Below are positions 14,729-23,594 of a DNA stretch of 64,000 nucleotides, piece by piece. Every line of letters begins with the position of its first letter. The first letter of the stretch is position 1. A program made the position numbers and the translations under genes. The notes beneath the pieces were generated by a model. It saw only the letters and a program-made list of their open reading frames with translations. It was not told the origin of the DNA and made no database searches. Source of the DNA: Gp7-AA10 sp035636095 (GTDB lineage Bacteria; Acidobacteriota; Thermoanaerobaculia; Gp7-AA8); contig DASPZU010000025.1 in the NCBI GenBank assembly GCA_035636095.1, positions 62,001 to 126,000 on the forward strand, written 5' to 3'.

Positions 14729-16283
14729 TGTCGACCCTGACCTTCTCGATTTTCTCGGGCGCGATCGTAAATAGATCATCGGACAGGATCGCCATGTCGG
14801 CGAACATCCCCGGTGCGATCTTTCCGATCTCGTTCTCGCGGAACATGGCGTAGGCGTTGTTCACCGTGTAGCAGCGCAGCGCTTCCTCGACAGTGATTTT
14901 CTGCTCGGGAATCCAACCGTTCGGATTTTTTCCGTCCAGCGTCCGCCGCGTCACTGCGGCGTAAACGCCTAAGATCGGATTCAGCGGCGCGACGGTCCAG
15001 TCGGAGCCAAACGTCAGCGTTGCGCCGGCGTCGATCAGCGTGCGAAACGCGTACGTCCATCGGGCGCGCTCGTGCCCGATCTTCGCCTCTGCCCACCGCC
15101 CGTCATCGATGGCGTGATACGGCTGCATCGATGCGATCACGCGATCGGCAGCGAAGCGTTTGATGAGGTCGGGACTCAGATGCTGCGCGTGCTCGATGCG
15201 AAAGCGCCGCTCGCGTTCATTCCCGATCGATTCGTAGATCTCGAGGACTTCGTCGTTTGCGCGATCGCCGATGGCATGAATCGCGACCTGCAGGTTGTGC
15301 GCGTCGGCATCGCTGACAGCGCCTTTCATGCGGCCGTCGGTCATGGCGGCCATGGTCAGCCCGCGATTTTTCGGGTCGTCGCTGAAAGGCTCGAACATCG
15401 CTGCGGTTGAGGATCCGAGGGACCCGTCGGCGAAGCCCTTGAGTCCGCCGATGCGGAGCCGGTCGCCGCCGAATGCTTTCTCAACCGACGCCGCGACCAA
15501 ACGCTTGTATTCCAAAATTGGGGTAAAGAGATAGACCCGTGCGGTCAGATCCCCGCTTTTTTCCAATCGCTGATACGCGCGGAAATCTTCGTAGGCCTCA
15601 CCGCTCGACATGTCGACGAACGCGGTGACGCCCAAACGCGCCGCTTCTGCCAGGGCCGCCTTCGCTGCCGCGACGCGTTCGTCAGTCGGCGCGGATGGGA
15701 TCACGGCGTCGACAAACGATTGCGCGGCGTCCTTGAGAATGCCGGTCGGTTCGCCGTTCGCGTCGCGTACGATCGTCCCGCCGGCCGGATCGGGCGTGTC
15801 GCGTGTGACGTTCGCCATCTTGAGCGCCAGCGAATTGGCGAGCCCCATGTGTCCGTCGAGCCGCGAGACAAAGACTGGATTCTGCGGCGTTAGCGCGTCG
15901 ATCAACTGACGGGTCGGGAGGGCGGGCGGATTCCAGATCGTGTGATCCCACTCGCCGCCGACGATCCATTTGCCGGAGCCGGCGCGCCTGGCGTATTCGC
16001 CGATGCGCCGCGCGAATTCCTGCGGCGTCGCGGCGTCGCGAAGTTGCACGCGCGACAGCTCGAAGCCGCCCTCGATGAAATGGGTGTGATCGTCGATGAA
16101 GCCGGGAACGACGAGCCGGCCCTTCACATCGATGATCGATCCGTTCCTCCCGATTTCGCGGCTCTTGCCTACGGCCACGATCCGGTTGCCCTCGATCTTG
16201 ACCGCCTCGGCCCACGGCTGCCTGGCGTCGCCGGTCCAAATTTTTCCACTGGTGAGAATCACGGCCGCCAATAGTGTCAGCAT
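14661..16283 (-). CDS. Secreted amidohydrolase (YtcJ-like, amidohydrolase_3)
   Basis: The 540-residue metal-dependent hydrolase has a short N-terminal signal (MLTLLAAVILTSG). The metal-binding motif PGFIDDHTHFIEGG is near residue 60-73, VAIHAIGDRAND and IEHAQHLSPDLIKRF supply two further His ligands, and TFGSDWTVAPLNP supplies the catalytic Asp. The end shows the family's IAPGMFADMAILSDDLF barrel-closing segment. Relatives hydrolyse N-acyl or imide bonds; the substrate cannot be inferred. The C-terminus overlaps the convergent methyltransferase gene. It reads in the same direction as the signalling operon upstream but is separated from it by a small gap. Confidence 0.85.
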   Translation of the reverse strand: MLTLLAAVILTSGKIWTGDARQPWAEAVKIEGNRIVAVGKSREIGRNGSIIDVKGRLVVPGFIDDHTHFIEGGFELSRVQLRDAATPQEFARRIGEYARRAGSGKWIVGGEWDHTIWNPPALPTRQLIDALTPQNPVFVSRLDGHMGLANSLALKMANVTRDTPDPAGGTIVRDANGEPTGILKDAAQSFVDAVIPSAPTDERVAAAKAALAEAARLGVTAFVDMSSGEAYEDFRAYQRLEKSGDLTARVYLFTPILEYKRLVAASVEKAFGGDRLRIGGLKGFADGSLGSSTAAMFEPFSDDPKNRGLTMAAMTDGRMKGAVSDADAHNLQVAIHAIGDRANDEVLEIYESIGNERERRFRIEHAQHLSPDLIKRFAADRVIASMQPYHAIDDGRWAEAKIGHERARWTYAFRTLIDAGATLTFGSDWTVAPLNPILGVYAAVTRRTLDGKNPNGWIPEQKITVEEALRCYTVNNAYAMFRENEIGKIAPGMFADMAILSDDLFTIAPEKIEKVRVDITIFDGRVIYERGASQGAAIRK

Positions 16284-16320
16284 TCGCGGGATTCTATCGA
16301 AGGATGGTGAACGCTCGGTT

Positions 16321-18483
16321 CTAGCGCACGACGCGCATCAGATTTCTCGCTTCGGCGGCTGCGCTGCGAGCGTCGGCCCATCGCTGATCGCGATGCCGTG
16401 CGATGAGACGCAGAATGAACTGATCGACCTCGCTCGGGATCTTCGGAAGGCGCCGGGAGGGAGGGTCGGGATCGCGATTGAGCCGCGCGGTAATCCGCGT
16501 GGTCATGTCGTCGCCTTCGAAAGGCATCGATCCGGTGAGCAATTCGTACAACATCGTGCCGGCCGAGTAGAGGTCGGTTCGGGCGTCGAGTTTTTGCCCG
16601 AGGAGCTGCTCGGGGCTCATGTAGTCGGGCGTTCCGATGATCGACTGCGTCATGGTGTGATCGGGCCGCTCCGGATCGAGACCTTGCGCGATTCCGAAAT
16701 CGAGAATCTTCACACGGCCGTCGGCGAGCAGAAAAACGTTGTGCGGCTTGATGTCGCGGTGCACGACGTTCAGGTCGTGCGCGGCCGCCAGGCCTTCGAA
16801 GAATTCGGCGGCCATGCGCAGCGTGACTCCGATCGGAAACGGGCCGCGTTTGACGAGCTCTCCGGCGAGATCGGTGCCTTTCAGAAACTCCATGGTTACG
16901 AATTTCAGCGTGCCCACTTCAAAAAAGTCGAAGATGCGGACGACCGCCGGATGCGAGATCTTGCGCGCCAGCCGGATCTCGCGCTTGAAATGTTCGAGTG
17001 TCTTCGGATCGCCGGTCAGTGACTCCTTCATCACTTTGATGACCACGTCTTCTTCCAGCCGCTCGTCACGCGCCTTGAAGACCTTCCCCATTCCGCCCTC
17101 GCCGAGATCGGCCACCAGCCGGAAGCGATTGCTGATCGAGATGCCGGGAGCGAGCTCACTGTACGTGACGGTGGGCTGATCGCCGCCGCCGCGCGTGACA
17201 TCCGAGAGGGTGAGTCGCGCCGATGCGTCGGCAGCCGCGAAGGCCTGCCCGGTCAGCTTCTGCAGCTTCGTCAGCAGCACCTCGGTGTTGATCGGCTTGG
17301 GGAGAAAATCGGCGGCACCGAGGAGCAGACCTTTGTTCATCGAGACGGCGTCGTTGCGCGCCGAGAGAAAGACGAACGGGATCTTTTTTCCTTCGCGTTT
17401 CAGCGTGTCGAGCAGCGAGAAGCCGTCCATCCCGGCCAGCACCGTCTCCGAAATGATCAGCGAAGGCGGCTCGCGTCGGATGCTCTCCAGCGCCGCCCGT
17501 CCATCGGTCGCGACGTCGGTGCCGTAGCCCTCGTTGGCGAGGCGCAAGGCCAGAAGGTTGCGCGCGCCGGCATCACCATCGACCACCAGAATACGACCGC
17601 GATTTGCCGTCGCCCGGCCGGCGGCGCTGATCACTGCCTCGGCGGCGATGGGATGGATGTCGCCCACAACCGCGAGCTTTCGCAGTGCCAGCTCCGCCTG
17701 CGGAACGCGCGCTTCCGCCATCACCGCAAAAGCACCTGCGGCTTCCACGATCTCGAGTGGTGTCGGCGCTCGCTGTGACGGATCGCCGGGCGGAGGATTG
17801 ATGACGATCGGAAATGGCGGCGCGAGCCCTGCGATGAATTCCGCGAGAAGTGCGCGGTGAGCGTCGCGCTCGTCCTTCGCTGTTGCCGCTGCGGTCGGCA
17901 GCGCCCCACCCTGGAGTGCTTGCGGAATGTCGTAGAGCGATGCGATGACGCGCGCCGCCGCGACGTCGGAAGATGTGAATCGCAGCGCCGCCGCCGATTT
18001 CTCCGTCAATTGGAGGATGCGTGCGGTGCGCTCGCGCGGCGTCTCCCGCATCGCCGCGAGTACGCCGGCAGTCGAAGCGATCGAGCGAATCGCGAATTCG
18101 ACCGCGTCGCGAGGTCGAACGATCGAATCTTCGAGCACCGCCATCAGGCCCGGCAGAACGCGGATTTCAGCGTTGGGGGAATGTTTACGAAAAAGATCAC
18201 GTAAATCATCACCAAGAATGGGTACGATTGCGATGATGAAGACGGGCGACGCATTGCCCAGCAGAATCGCCGCGCTTTCAGGGCTGTTGGCCACCAGCAC
18301 GTCGAATCCGTCCGCCTCCAGCAGCGTGATGTACGGGGCGGGGGCGGTGGGGAGGGGAGCGTACAGGAGCGCCTGGCGACGATGCACGCGCGGCGCGACG
18401 ACGGTCGGGTCGACGCGCTGCGTCGGCGCCTGCGACGTCGGCATGCCGGTCATGCCGCCGAGGCGATCGCGTCGATCGGCCAC
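16321..18483 (-). CDS. Hybrid receiver-serine/threonine protein kinase
   Basis: This 720-residue cytosolic protein shows, in order, a degenerate receiver-like segment (about 36-112) and a helical region that looks like an HD-GYP-type helix bundle without metal ligands (about 148-190, YDIP where HDIG is expected). A full receiver follows (297-410), then a complete Ser/Thr kinase (453-720). Kinase motifs are intact: G-loop GEGGMGKV at 461, Lys483, HRD at 575-577, DFG at 595-597 and GTPDYMSPEQ. In the receiver the phospho-acceptor position is Glu346 (IISETVLAGMDG), with VVDGD and PKP retained, so it is unphosphorylatable or phospho-mimetic. No membrane segment is present. The GTG start abuts the HD-GYP stop. 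Confidence 0.9.
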   Translation of the reverse strand: MADRRDRLGGMTGMPTSQAPTQRVDPTVVAPRVHRRQALLYAPLPTAPAPYITLLEADGFDVLVANSPESAAILLGNASPVFIIAIVPILGDDLRDLFRKHSPNAEIRVLPGLMAVLEDSIVRPRDAVEFAIRSIASTAGVLAAMRETPRERTARILQLTEKSAAALRFTSSDVAAARVIASLYDIPQALQGGALPTAAATAKDERDAHRALLAEFIAGLAPPFPIVINPPPGDPSQRAPTPLEIVEAAGAFAVMAEARVPQAELALRKLAVVGDIHPIAAEAVISAAGRATANRGRILVVDGDAGARNLLALRLANEGYGTDVATDGRAALESIRREPPSLIISETVLAGMDGFSLLDTLKREGKKIPFVFLSARNDAVSMNKGLLLGAADFLPKPINTEVLLTKLQKLTGQAFAAADASARLTLSDVTRGGGDQPTVTYSELAPGISISNRFRLVADLGEGGMGKVFKARDERLEEDVVIKVMKESLTGDPKTLEHFKREIRLARKISHPAVVRIFDFFEVGTLKFVTMEFLKGTDLAGELVKRGPFPIGVTLRMAAEFFEGLAAAHDLNVVHRDIKPHNVFLLADGRVKILDFGIAQGLDPERPDHTMTQSIIGTPDYMSPEQLLGQKLDARTDLYSAGTMLYELLTGSMPFEGDDMTTRITARLNRDPDPPSRRLPKIPSEVDQFILRLIARHRDQRWADARSAAAEARNLMRVVR

Positions 18484-19950
18484 CTAGTCGCCCACCCCGG
18501 CGCTCTCCGCGATGATTCCTGACGGCTGGAGCCCATACTTTGCCGGATCCTCGGTCATGGCGATCGACCAGCGATACTCTCCTACGGGCGTCCGCTCGGC
18601 AAGATCGACCGTGCCGGACGCCTTTCCGTCGGCGCCGATGAGCGTAATGATCGGATGGTTGACGCGCTCCCCCTCGCCGCCTCCGTAGATCACCACTCCG
18701 ATTTCTCCGCTGTGGAGCCGCACGACGGTTCCGATGGGATAGAGGCCGAGCGTGTTGACGAAGACTTTCATCAGCGCAGGATCGAATCGTTTGTCGCGCG
18801 TCATCATGCCGAGGGCTTCGTCGGGCATGAAGGCGTTACGCCACGGGCGCTGCGTCGTCAGCGCGTCGTAGACATCCGCGATGGTGACGATGCGAGAGAA
18901 AATATCGGGCTTACGACTGGCGGCCGGATATCCGGTGCCGTCGCAATAGCGATGATGCTCGAACGCCACCACGATTTGCGACAGCACGGTTTTGTTGAAC
19001 GTTTTTTGCTGCAGCAGGTATTCGACCGATCGCATGGGATGCTGCTCGACCAGCGCGCGATCGTCGGGAGACAGCGGATTCGATTTCATCATCACGTCAG
19101 CAGGGCAGTTCTGAAGGCCGACATCGTGGAACACAGCGCCCATGGCGAGGTCTGCCAGCTCGACTTTCGAGAGACCGAGTTTTTCCCCGAGTGCGATCGC
19201 GAGGATGACCACGTTGGCGGCGTGATGCGCAGCGTACGCTTCGCCGCTCTTGACCGCTGAGACGGTCAAGAAGGTGTGATCGTCCTCGAGGCAGATGTCA
19301 ACCAGCGCCTGCAGCGTGCGCGCGATCTTCTTCATCAGAAAGGCGCGCTGGGCGGTGGGCATCGTTTTGGAGGCAACCAGAGTCCGATAGAGCACGATCA
19401 ACTTCGAATAGGTGAAGAATGTGTACGACCGGCGTTCGAGAGTGATTTCAGCTTTGCTTTTGTTTCCCGATCCCATCGGTTTGTTGATCCGAAACGGAAC
19501 GCCGGCCGCCCTGACCGCCGATTCGAGTTTTACAAACTCGCGTTCATTGGTATAGACGAGAGCATGTAGCAGCGCGCGCACCGCGGCGGCGTCCATTCCT
19601 CCGTCGATCGAAAATCCGCCCATGCCGCGCTCTTCGAAGAATTCGAAAATCTCGCGTGCCAGATCGTATTCATCCGACGACAGCCGAAGCTTGGTGCCGT
19701 TGACGAACAACGATTTGTCTTTGGCCTGGAAGGAGACCCGCCCTTCGCGCGGGACCAGGGTCTCCGTCATCTCGACCATCGCGCTGATCGGTTTCTGCAA
19801 GGCCTGATTGTCGATGGCGTGAATCAGCGCGGTGCGGAACAGTTGAAACCACGTGTGCATGACCGCGTTTGGTCCCTTTGCGGCCCCGATCTCCTCGCCG
19901 CCCGCGTGCAGCGAGAGATCGTCGATGTTCATCTTCTGGGTTTCGCTCAT
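18484..19950 (-). CDS. HD-GYP domain protein (putative c-di-GMP phosphodiesterase)
   Basis: The 488-residue protein has an N-terminal alpha/beta module (about 30-135) resembling that of the upstream HEAT-like protein. A linker follows, then an HD-GYP domain (about 235-400) with AAHHAAN (His242/243), FHDVGL (His275, Asp276), HHRYCDGTGYP at 332-342 and IADVYDALTTQRPW. The HD and GYP residues are intact, so cyclic-di-GMP hydrolysis is plausible. A C-terminal beta-rich part (about 405-470) resembles the tail often found after such domains. It starts at a four-base overlap with the HEAT gene and its stop abuts the kinase start, forming a tight three-gene unit. Confidence 0.9.
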   Translation of the reverse strand: MSETQKMNIDDLSLHAGGEEIGAAKGPNAVMHTWFQLFRTALIHAIDNQALQKPISAMVEMTETLVPREGRVSFQAKDKSLFVNGTKLRLSSDEYDLAREIFEFFEERGMGGFSIDGGMDAAAVRALLHALVYTNEREFVKLESAVRAAGVPFRINKPMGSGNKSKAEITLERRSYTFFTYSKLIVLYRTLVASKTMPTAQRAFLMKKIARTLQALVDICLEDDHTFLTVSAVKSGEAYAAHHAANVVILAIALGEKLGLSKVELADLAMGAVFHDVGLQNCPADVMMKSNPLSPDDRALVEQHPMRSVEYLLQQKTFNKTVLSQIVVAFEHHRYCDGTGYPAASRKPDIFSRIVTIADVYDALTTQRPWRNAFMPDEALGMMTRDKRFDPALMKVFVNTLGLYPIGTVVRLHSGEIGVVIYGGGEGERVNHPIITLIGADGKASGTVDLAERTPVGEYRWSIAMTEDPAKYGLQPSGIIAESAGVGD

Positions 19951-21665
19951 CGGTGCTCCGCTGCCACCTCGACGTGCGAGATGCTTTCGAGGACTTTTTT
20001 CGCCACTTCAGCGGGCTTGCCTCGTTCCTCCGCGATGACGCGAACCCTTTCGAAGCCGGCCTCGCCGGTCGATCCGAGGCCGCACAGCGCGAGCTCGAGC
20101 ATCTCGAGATCTTTCGCCTGCCACAGCCATCGCTTCGACGGAATCCAGGACTCGAAGAGCGGCGCGACATCCGCTCCGCCGATTTCGCCGAGGAGCCGGA
20201 CATATTTCTGGCGTTCCCACAGCGGGCGCGTGGCGAAGTGCTCCTCTGTGACCAGCGCCTTCAGGCGTGTGGCCAGCGCGGGCCAGCTCACCGTCGACAT
20301 CGCGCGGAACGCATAAAGCCGCACGGACTTCGATGGATCACTCTCCATCGCCTTCCACAGCGCCTCCAGCGCTGCAGGACCACCGAGGCGCGCGGCGGCG
20401 GCGAGTCCTTTCAATCGAATCGACTCTTCTCGATGCGATGCCAGTTGAATCAGATCGGTCGCGAAAAGTCGTTCGATCTTTTCATCCAGCAACGCCATGG
20501 AGGCCCGCACGCGCGCCGGCTCCGGCGAGGCGAGTCCTTGCCGCAGCAGCTCGCTGTTGGCCGCCATGCGCCGTCGCAGCGCCGTGAGAACGAGCGCTCG
20601 CGTTTCACCTTCCGGCAAACGCGCGAAGGCGTCGAGAAGAATGGGCCAGATGACGTCGTCAGACACGAGATCCCAGATGCGGAAGGCTGTCTGCGGCGGA
20701 AGCGCCCCGCCGACGAAATCGAGAAAGAGAATGTTCAATCTTTCGACCGACAGAAACCGGCGAATGACGTCGGCGAGCGCGGCGCGATATTCCGGGTTGG
20801 GCGCCTGCGTCGCGGCCGAATGCAGGTGCGAGAGGATGGCGGTGACACGGGTGTAATCGCGGACCGTCCAGTATCCCTCCGCGATCTGCTGGAAAACGGG
20901 TGCGATGGCGGACGGCTCGATCGTTTTCGCAGGCGAGCGCACGATCACCAGAAGAATCTCGATGAATCGTTCCACCAGAGTCTGATCGCGATCGTCGCCC
21001 AACTCGCCGCGAATCTGTTGTGTCTCGGCTTCCGCCAGACGCAAAACGGTCGGATTCTCTTCGAACGTTCGCCGCAGCGTCGTGGCGTCGTAATGCATGT
21101 CCGTCTGTCCGACTTTGACCTCGGCATCGACGACGAAGGCGTAGGTCTGGCCGGTGACCGGCGCCGCCGGATTCCTGATCTTGTCGGCCAGATCGGCGAT
21201 CAGACCGTGCAGCTCGTTTCCGGCTTCGCCGTCGTCCTCCGAATCGCCGATTCCGTCGATGGCCTTGTGAACGATGCTGGTCAGCTCGCGCCGCCACAAA
21301 AGATTGACGATGTCGTCGCTCGCCAGCGCGCGCTCTTTCGTCTCCAGGACTTCCAGGAAAGCGTCGAGGTCGCGCCCGCTGATGTCGGCGGTGAATGTCA
21401 GCTCGCGCAGTCCATCGCGAAAAAGCGGAAAGAAGAAGGAGTCCTCGTGCCTGGGACGGTTGAGGATCGAAACCTTGTCGAGAAAAAGATCGGTTGAGGT
21501 GAACCTTACCGTGAAACTGTCGCCCTCGGCGGCGGCCCGGCACCTTTCCAGCAGGCGCTGACTGGCGTCCTGGTAGGCAGCATTTCCGGGATGGTAGAGG
21601 CGTCGCGCCGCGAGCGTTTTCTCGATCTGCAGGACAAAGTCTTTGACACTGTCGGCGGACGACAT
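19947..21665 (-). CDS. HEAT-repeat-like protein with N-terminal sensory-type module
   Basis: The 572-residue soluble protein begins with a module (about 5-115: LYHPGNAAYQDASQRLLERC, FTSTDLFLDK, FRDGLRELTFTADISGRDLDAFLEVL) that also occurs, more diverged, in the HD-GYP protein. The rest is a helical-repeat array. Its last third shows HEAT-like units such as HREESIRLKGLAAAARLGGPA and DPSKSVRLYAFRAMS. No catalytic motif is seen. HEAT arrays serve as protein-binding scaffolds, so it may present partners to the HD-GYP protein and kinase. Being first in the operon it carries the likely promoter, in the 86-base gap before the beta-propeller gene. Confidence 0.75.
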   Translation of the reverse strand: MSSADSVKDFVLQIEKTLAARRLYHPGNAAYQDASQRLLERCRAAAEGDSFTVRFTSTDLFLDKVSILNRPRHEDSFFFPLFRDGLRELTFTADISGRDLDAFLEVLETKERALASDDIVNLLWRRELTSIVHKAIDGIGDSEDDGEAGNELHGLIADLADKIRNPAAPVTGQTYAFVVDAEVKVGQTDMHYDATTLRRTFEENPTVLRLAEAETQQIRGELGDDRDQTLVERFIEILLVIVRSPAKTIEPSAIAPVFQQIAEGYWTVRDYTRVTAILSHLHSAATQAPNPEYRAALADVIRRFLSVERLNILFLDFVGGALPPQTAFRIWDLVSDDVIWPILLDAFARLPEGETRALVLTALRRRMAANSELLRQGLASPEPARVRASMALLDEKIERLFATDLIQLASHREESIRLKGLAAAARLGGPAALEALWKAMESDPSKSVRLYAFRAMSTVSWPALATRLKALVTEEHFATRPLWERQKYVRLLGEIGGADVAPLFESWIPSKRWLWQAKDLEMLELALCGLGSTGEAGFERVRVIAEERGKPAEVAKKVLESISHVEVAAEHR

Positions 21666-21751
21666 AGGGCGACCTGGGCGATCAACTGATTGTACGCCGT
21701 TTCAGGAGAACGGACCGGCAAGCGCTTTATTTACAGCGTGATGGCGTCAGG

Positions 21752-22759
21752 TCAGGGCGCCACTTCGATGACCTCGAACGTATCGGGAAGAATCGAGGGC
21801 CGCGGGCGGGGGCGGTCGGGCGTGGGGGCGGGGGGCGGGCCGAATTGGGCGGTCGGCACGAACACGTGACCCGTTTTCTCGTCGAGCGCGATCGTCCGCG
21901 CGCCGCGCAGCGTGGGGACGTTCTCAGCGATCTCGAAGTCCTTCGGCGACACTTCGCGCACGACTGTGATGGTCGCGTCCGCGCCGTTGGACGAGAAGGC
22001 CATCTGCTTTTTGTCATCAAACGCTGCGCCGTCAACGCCTTTGCCGATCTGCACCGAAGCGACCACCGCACCCGACTGGTTGTCGACCACCACCATCTTT
22101 TGATTTCCGCACACGGCAAAAAGCCGGTGGTGGGCGCGATCGATGGCCAGTCCGCTCGGCTCTTCGCATGGAGCGATAGCCCAGCGGTGCGCCACGGTGA
22201 GGTTCTTGGCGTCGATGTCGACGATTTCGTTCTTGTCCTCGATGTTGACGAACACGTGCCCGGCGCGGTCGCTCTGCGCGAACTCCGGCTTGCCGCCCAG
22301 CGGGATGGTAGCGACGGTTTTCCCGTCCCCGTCGAAGACCGTCGTGTTCTGCCCGCGGCCATTGAACGTGAACACATGCTTGGTGGCCGGGTCGTACAAA
22401 ATCGCGTCTGGATTATCGCCACTGGTCTTCACTTCATTGATCGTGCTCAATTTGTCGAGGTCGAAGATGGTCATGGAGTTCGCGCGCCCATTGCTGACGA
22501 AACCGCGGTGGAGGTCGGGTGCGATCGCGATTCCGTGCACGCCTTCGGTTTTGGGGATGGTGCCGACGATTTTCTGCCGATCGATGTCGACGACTTCAAC
22601 ACGGTCGCTATGCGAGACGTAAAGGCGTCGTGCCGCGCTGTCGACGGTCAGGTAGTCCCACCCGCCCGTCCCCCCGATGGGAATGTGGCGGACGACGTGG
22701 TAGGCGGCCTGCAGTTCGGCGGCGAGACCCAGGGCGAGAACGAGCGTCATCTTCTTCAT
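21752..22759 (-). CDS. Secreted YVTN-type beta-propeller protein
   Basis: The 335-residue product has a signal peptide (MTLVLALGLAAELQA) and then six to seven repeated blades of about 40 residues: LYVSHSDRVEVVDIDRQKIV, HRGFVSNGRANSMTIFDLD, HVFTFNGRGQNTTVFDGDGK, HVFVNIEDKNEIVDIDAKN and others. This is the YVTN/NHL-like propeller of extracellular bacterial proteins, often a ligand-binding surface with no enzymatic role. A proline-rich insertion (PPPAPTPDRPRPRP) lies in the last blade. The start is immediately divergent from the PAP2-efflux gene run and shares a small intergenic region with it. Confidence 0.82.
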   Translation of the reverse strand: MKKMTLVLALGLAAELQAAYHVVRHIPIGGTGGWDYLTVDSAARRLYVSHSDRVEVVDIDRQKIVGTIPKTEGVHGIAIAPDLHRGFVSNGRANSMTIFDLDKLSTINEVKTSGDNPDAILYDPATKHVFTFNGRGQNTTVFDGDGKTVATIPLGGKPEFAQSDRAGHVFVNIEDKNEIVDIDAKNLTVAHRWAIAPCEEPSGLAIDRAHHRLFAVCGNQKMVVVDNQSGAVVASVQIGKGVDGAAFDDKKQMAFSSNGADATITVVREVSPKDFEIAENVPTLRGARTIALDEKTGHVFVPTAQFGPPPAPTPDRPRPRPSILPDTFEVIEVAP

Positions 22760-22811
22760 GAGCGCGAAAGCTATCGCGATTGCGACCCGCTTCGCAATCT
22801 ATACTCGCGCG

Positions 22812-23594
22812 ATGCGACTGATGGCGGCCGTCGCGGTCATTGCTCTTGCGCCCAGCGCCTTCGGCAGCGCGATCGTCGACGAGGCCAGGCGCTACGGACG
22901 CGATTTCAAAGCGATCGTGCTGGCGCCCGCACATTGGAATCGAACGCAATGGGGCGGCGCTGCCCTCACCATCGGCACCATCGCCGTTCTGATGCATGAA
23001 GACGAGCACATCGCGCGCTCCATCCAGGCCCGTCGCAACTCCAGCACAGACTCGATCGCCAGGGCGGTGACACCGATCGGCGGCGGCCGTGGACTCCAGC
23101 TTTCGGTCGCGATCATCGGGGTGGGCTTGCTGACCAAGAATCACGCCGTGCGAGACACAGGCCGCGACGCCTTTGAATCGGAGATCATCGCGGCCGGCGT
23201 CATCACGCCGCTGCTCAAGAAGGCATTTGGCCGGGCGCGACCGAATCAGGATGAGACGAACTCGCACGATTTCGATCCTTTCAGCGCGCAGGAATCGTTT
23301 CCCTCCGGCCATACAACCAACGCCTTCGCGCTGGCGTCGGCTGTGGCAGGGCACAGTCGTGGATGGGTCGTTCCGACAATTGCGTATACCGTTGCCTCGT
23401 CGGTGGCTTTTGCGCGAATGAACGACAACGTACATTGGGCATCCGATGTCCTGGCCGGAGCCGCGATCGGCACTGCAACCGGACACATGATCGTGCAGCG
23501 GCATCGCCCCTCGCCACAGCGCGCGGAGTGGTGGTTGCTTCCGATCGTCGGAAAGCGGGGCGGCGGTTTTATGATGCGCGTGACGACGCGATGA
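22812..23594 (+). CDS. Secreted/periplasmic PAP2-family phosphatase
   Basis: The 260-residue protein starts with a signal-like segment (MRLMAAVAVIALAPSAFG); an ATG 18 codons upstream would add a leader without a ribosome-binding site. The three PAP2 phosphatase motifs are present: KKAFGRARP (KX6RP), SFPSGHTTNAFA (PSGH) and ARMNDNVHWASDVLAGA (SRxxxxxHxxxD-like). Such enzymes dephosphorylate lipid phosphates such as undecaprenyl-pyrophosphate or phosphatidic acid. It ends in an ATGA overlap with the TolC-like gene, so it belongs to the efflux operon, an unusual partner. Confidence 0.85.
   Translation: MRLMAAVAVIALAPSAFGSAIVDEARRYGRDFKAIVLAPAHWNRTQWGGAALTIGTIAVLMHEDEHIARSIQARRNSSTDSIARAVTPIGGGRGLQLSVAIIGVGLLTKNHAVRDTGRDAFESEIIAAGVITPLLKKAFGRARPNQDETNSHDFDPFSAQESFPSGHTTNAFALASAVAGHSRGWVVPTIAYTVASSVAFARMNDNVHWASDVLAGAAIGTATGHMIVQRHRPSPQRAEWWLLPIVGKRGGGFMMRVTTR

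Noticed and set aside
19869..21497. A 542-codon open frame on the plus strand opposite the HEAT-like gene
   Set aside because: It is Arg/Asp-rich without recognisable motifs and is the usual antisense open frame of a GC-rich gene; the minus-strand HEAT-like product has coherent helical repeats and an overlapping start with its neighbour.
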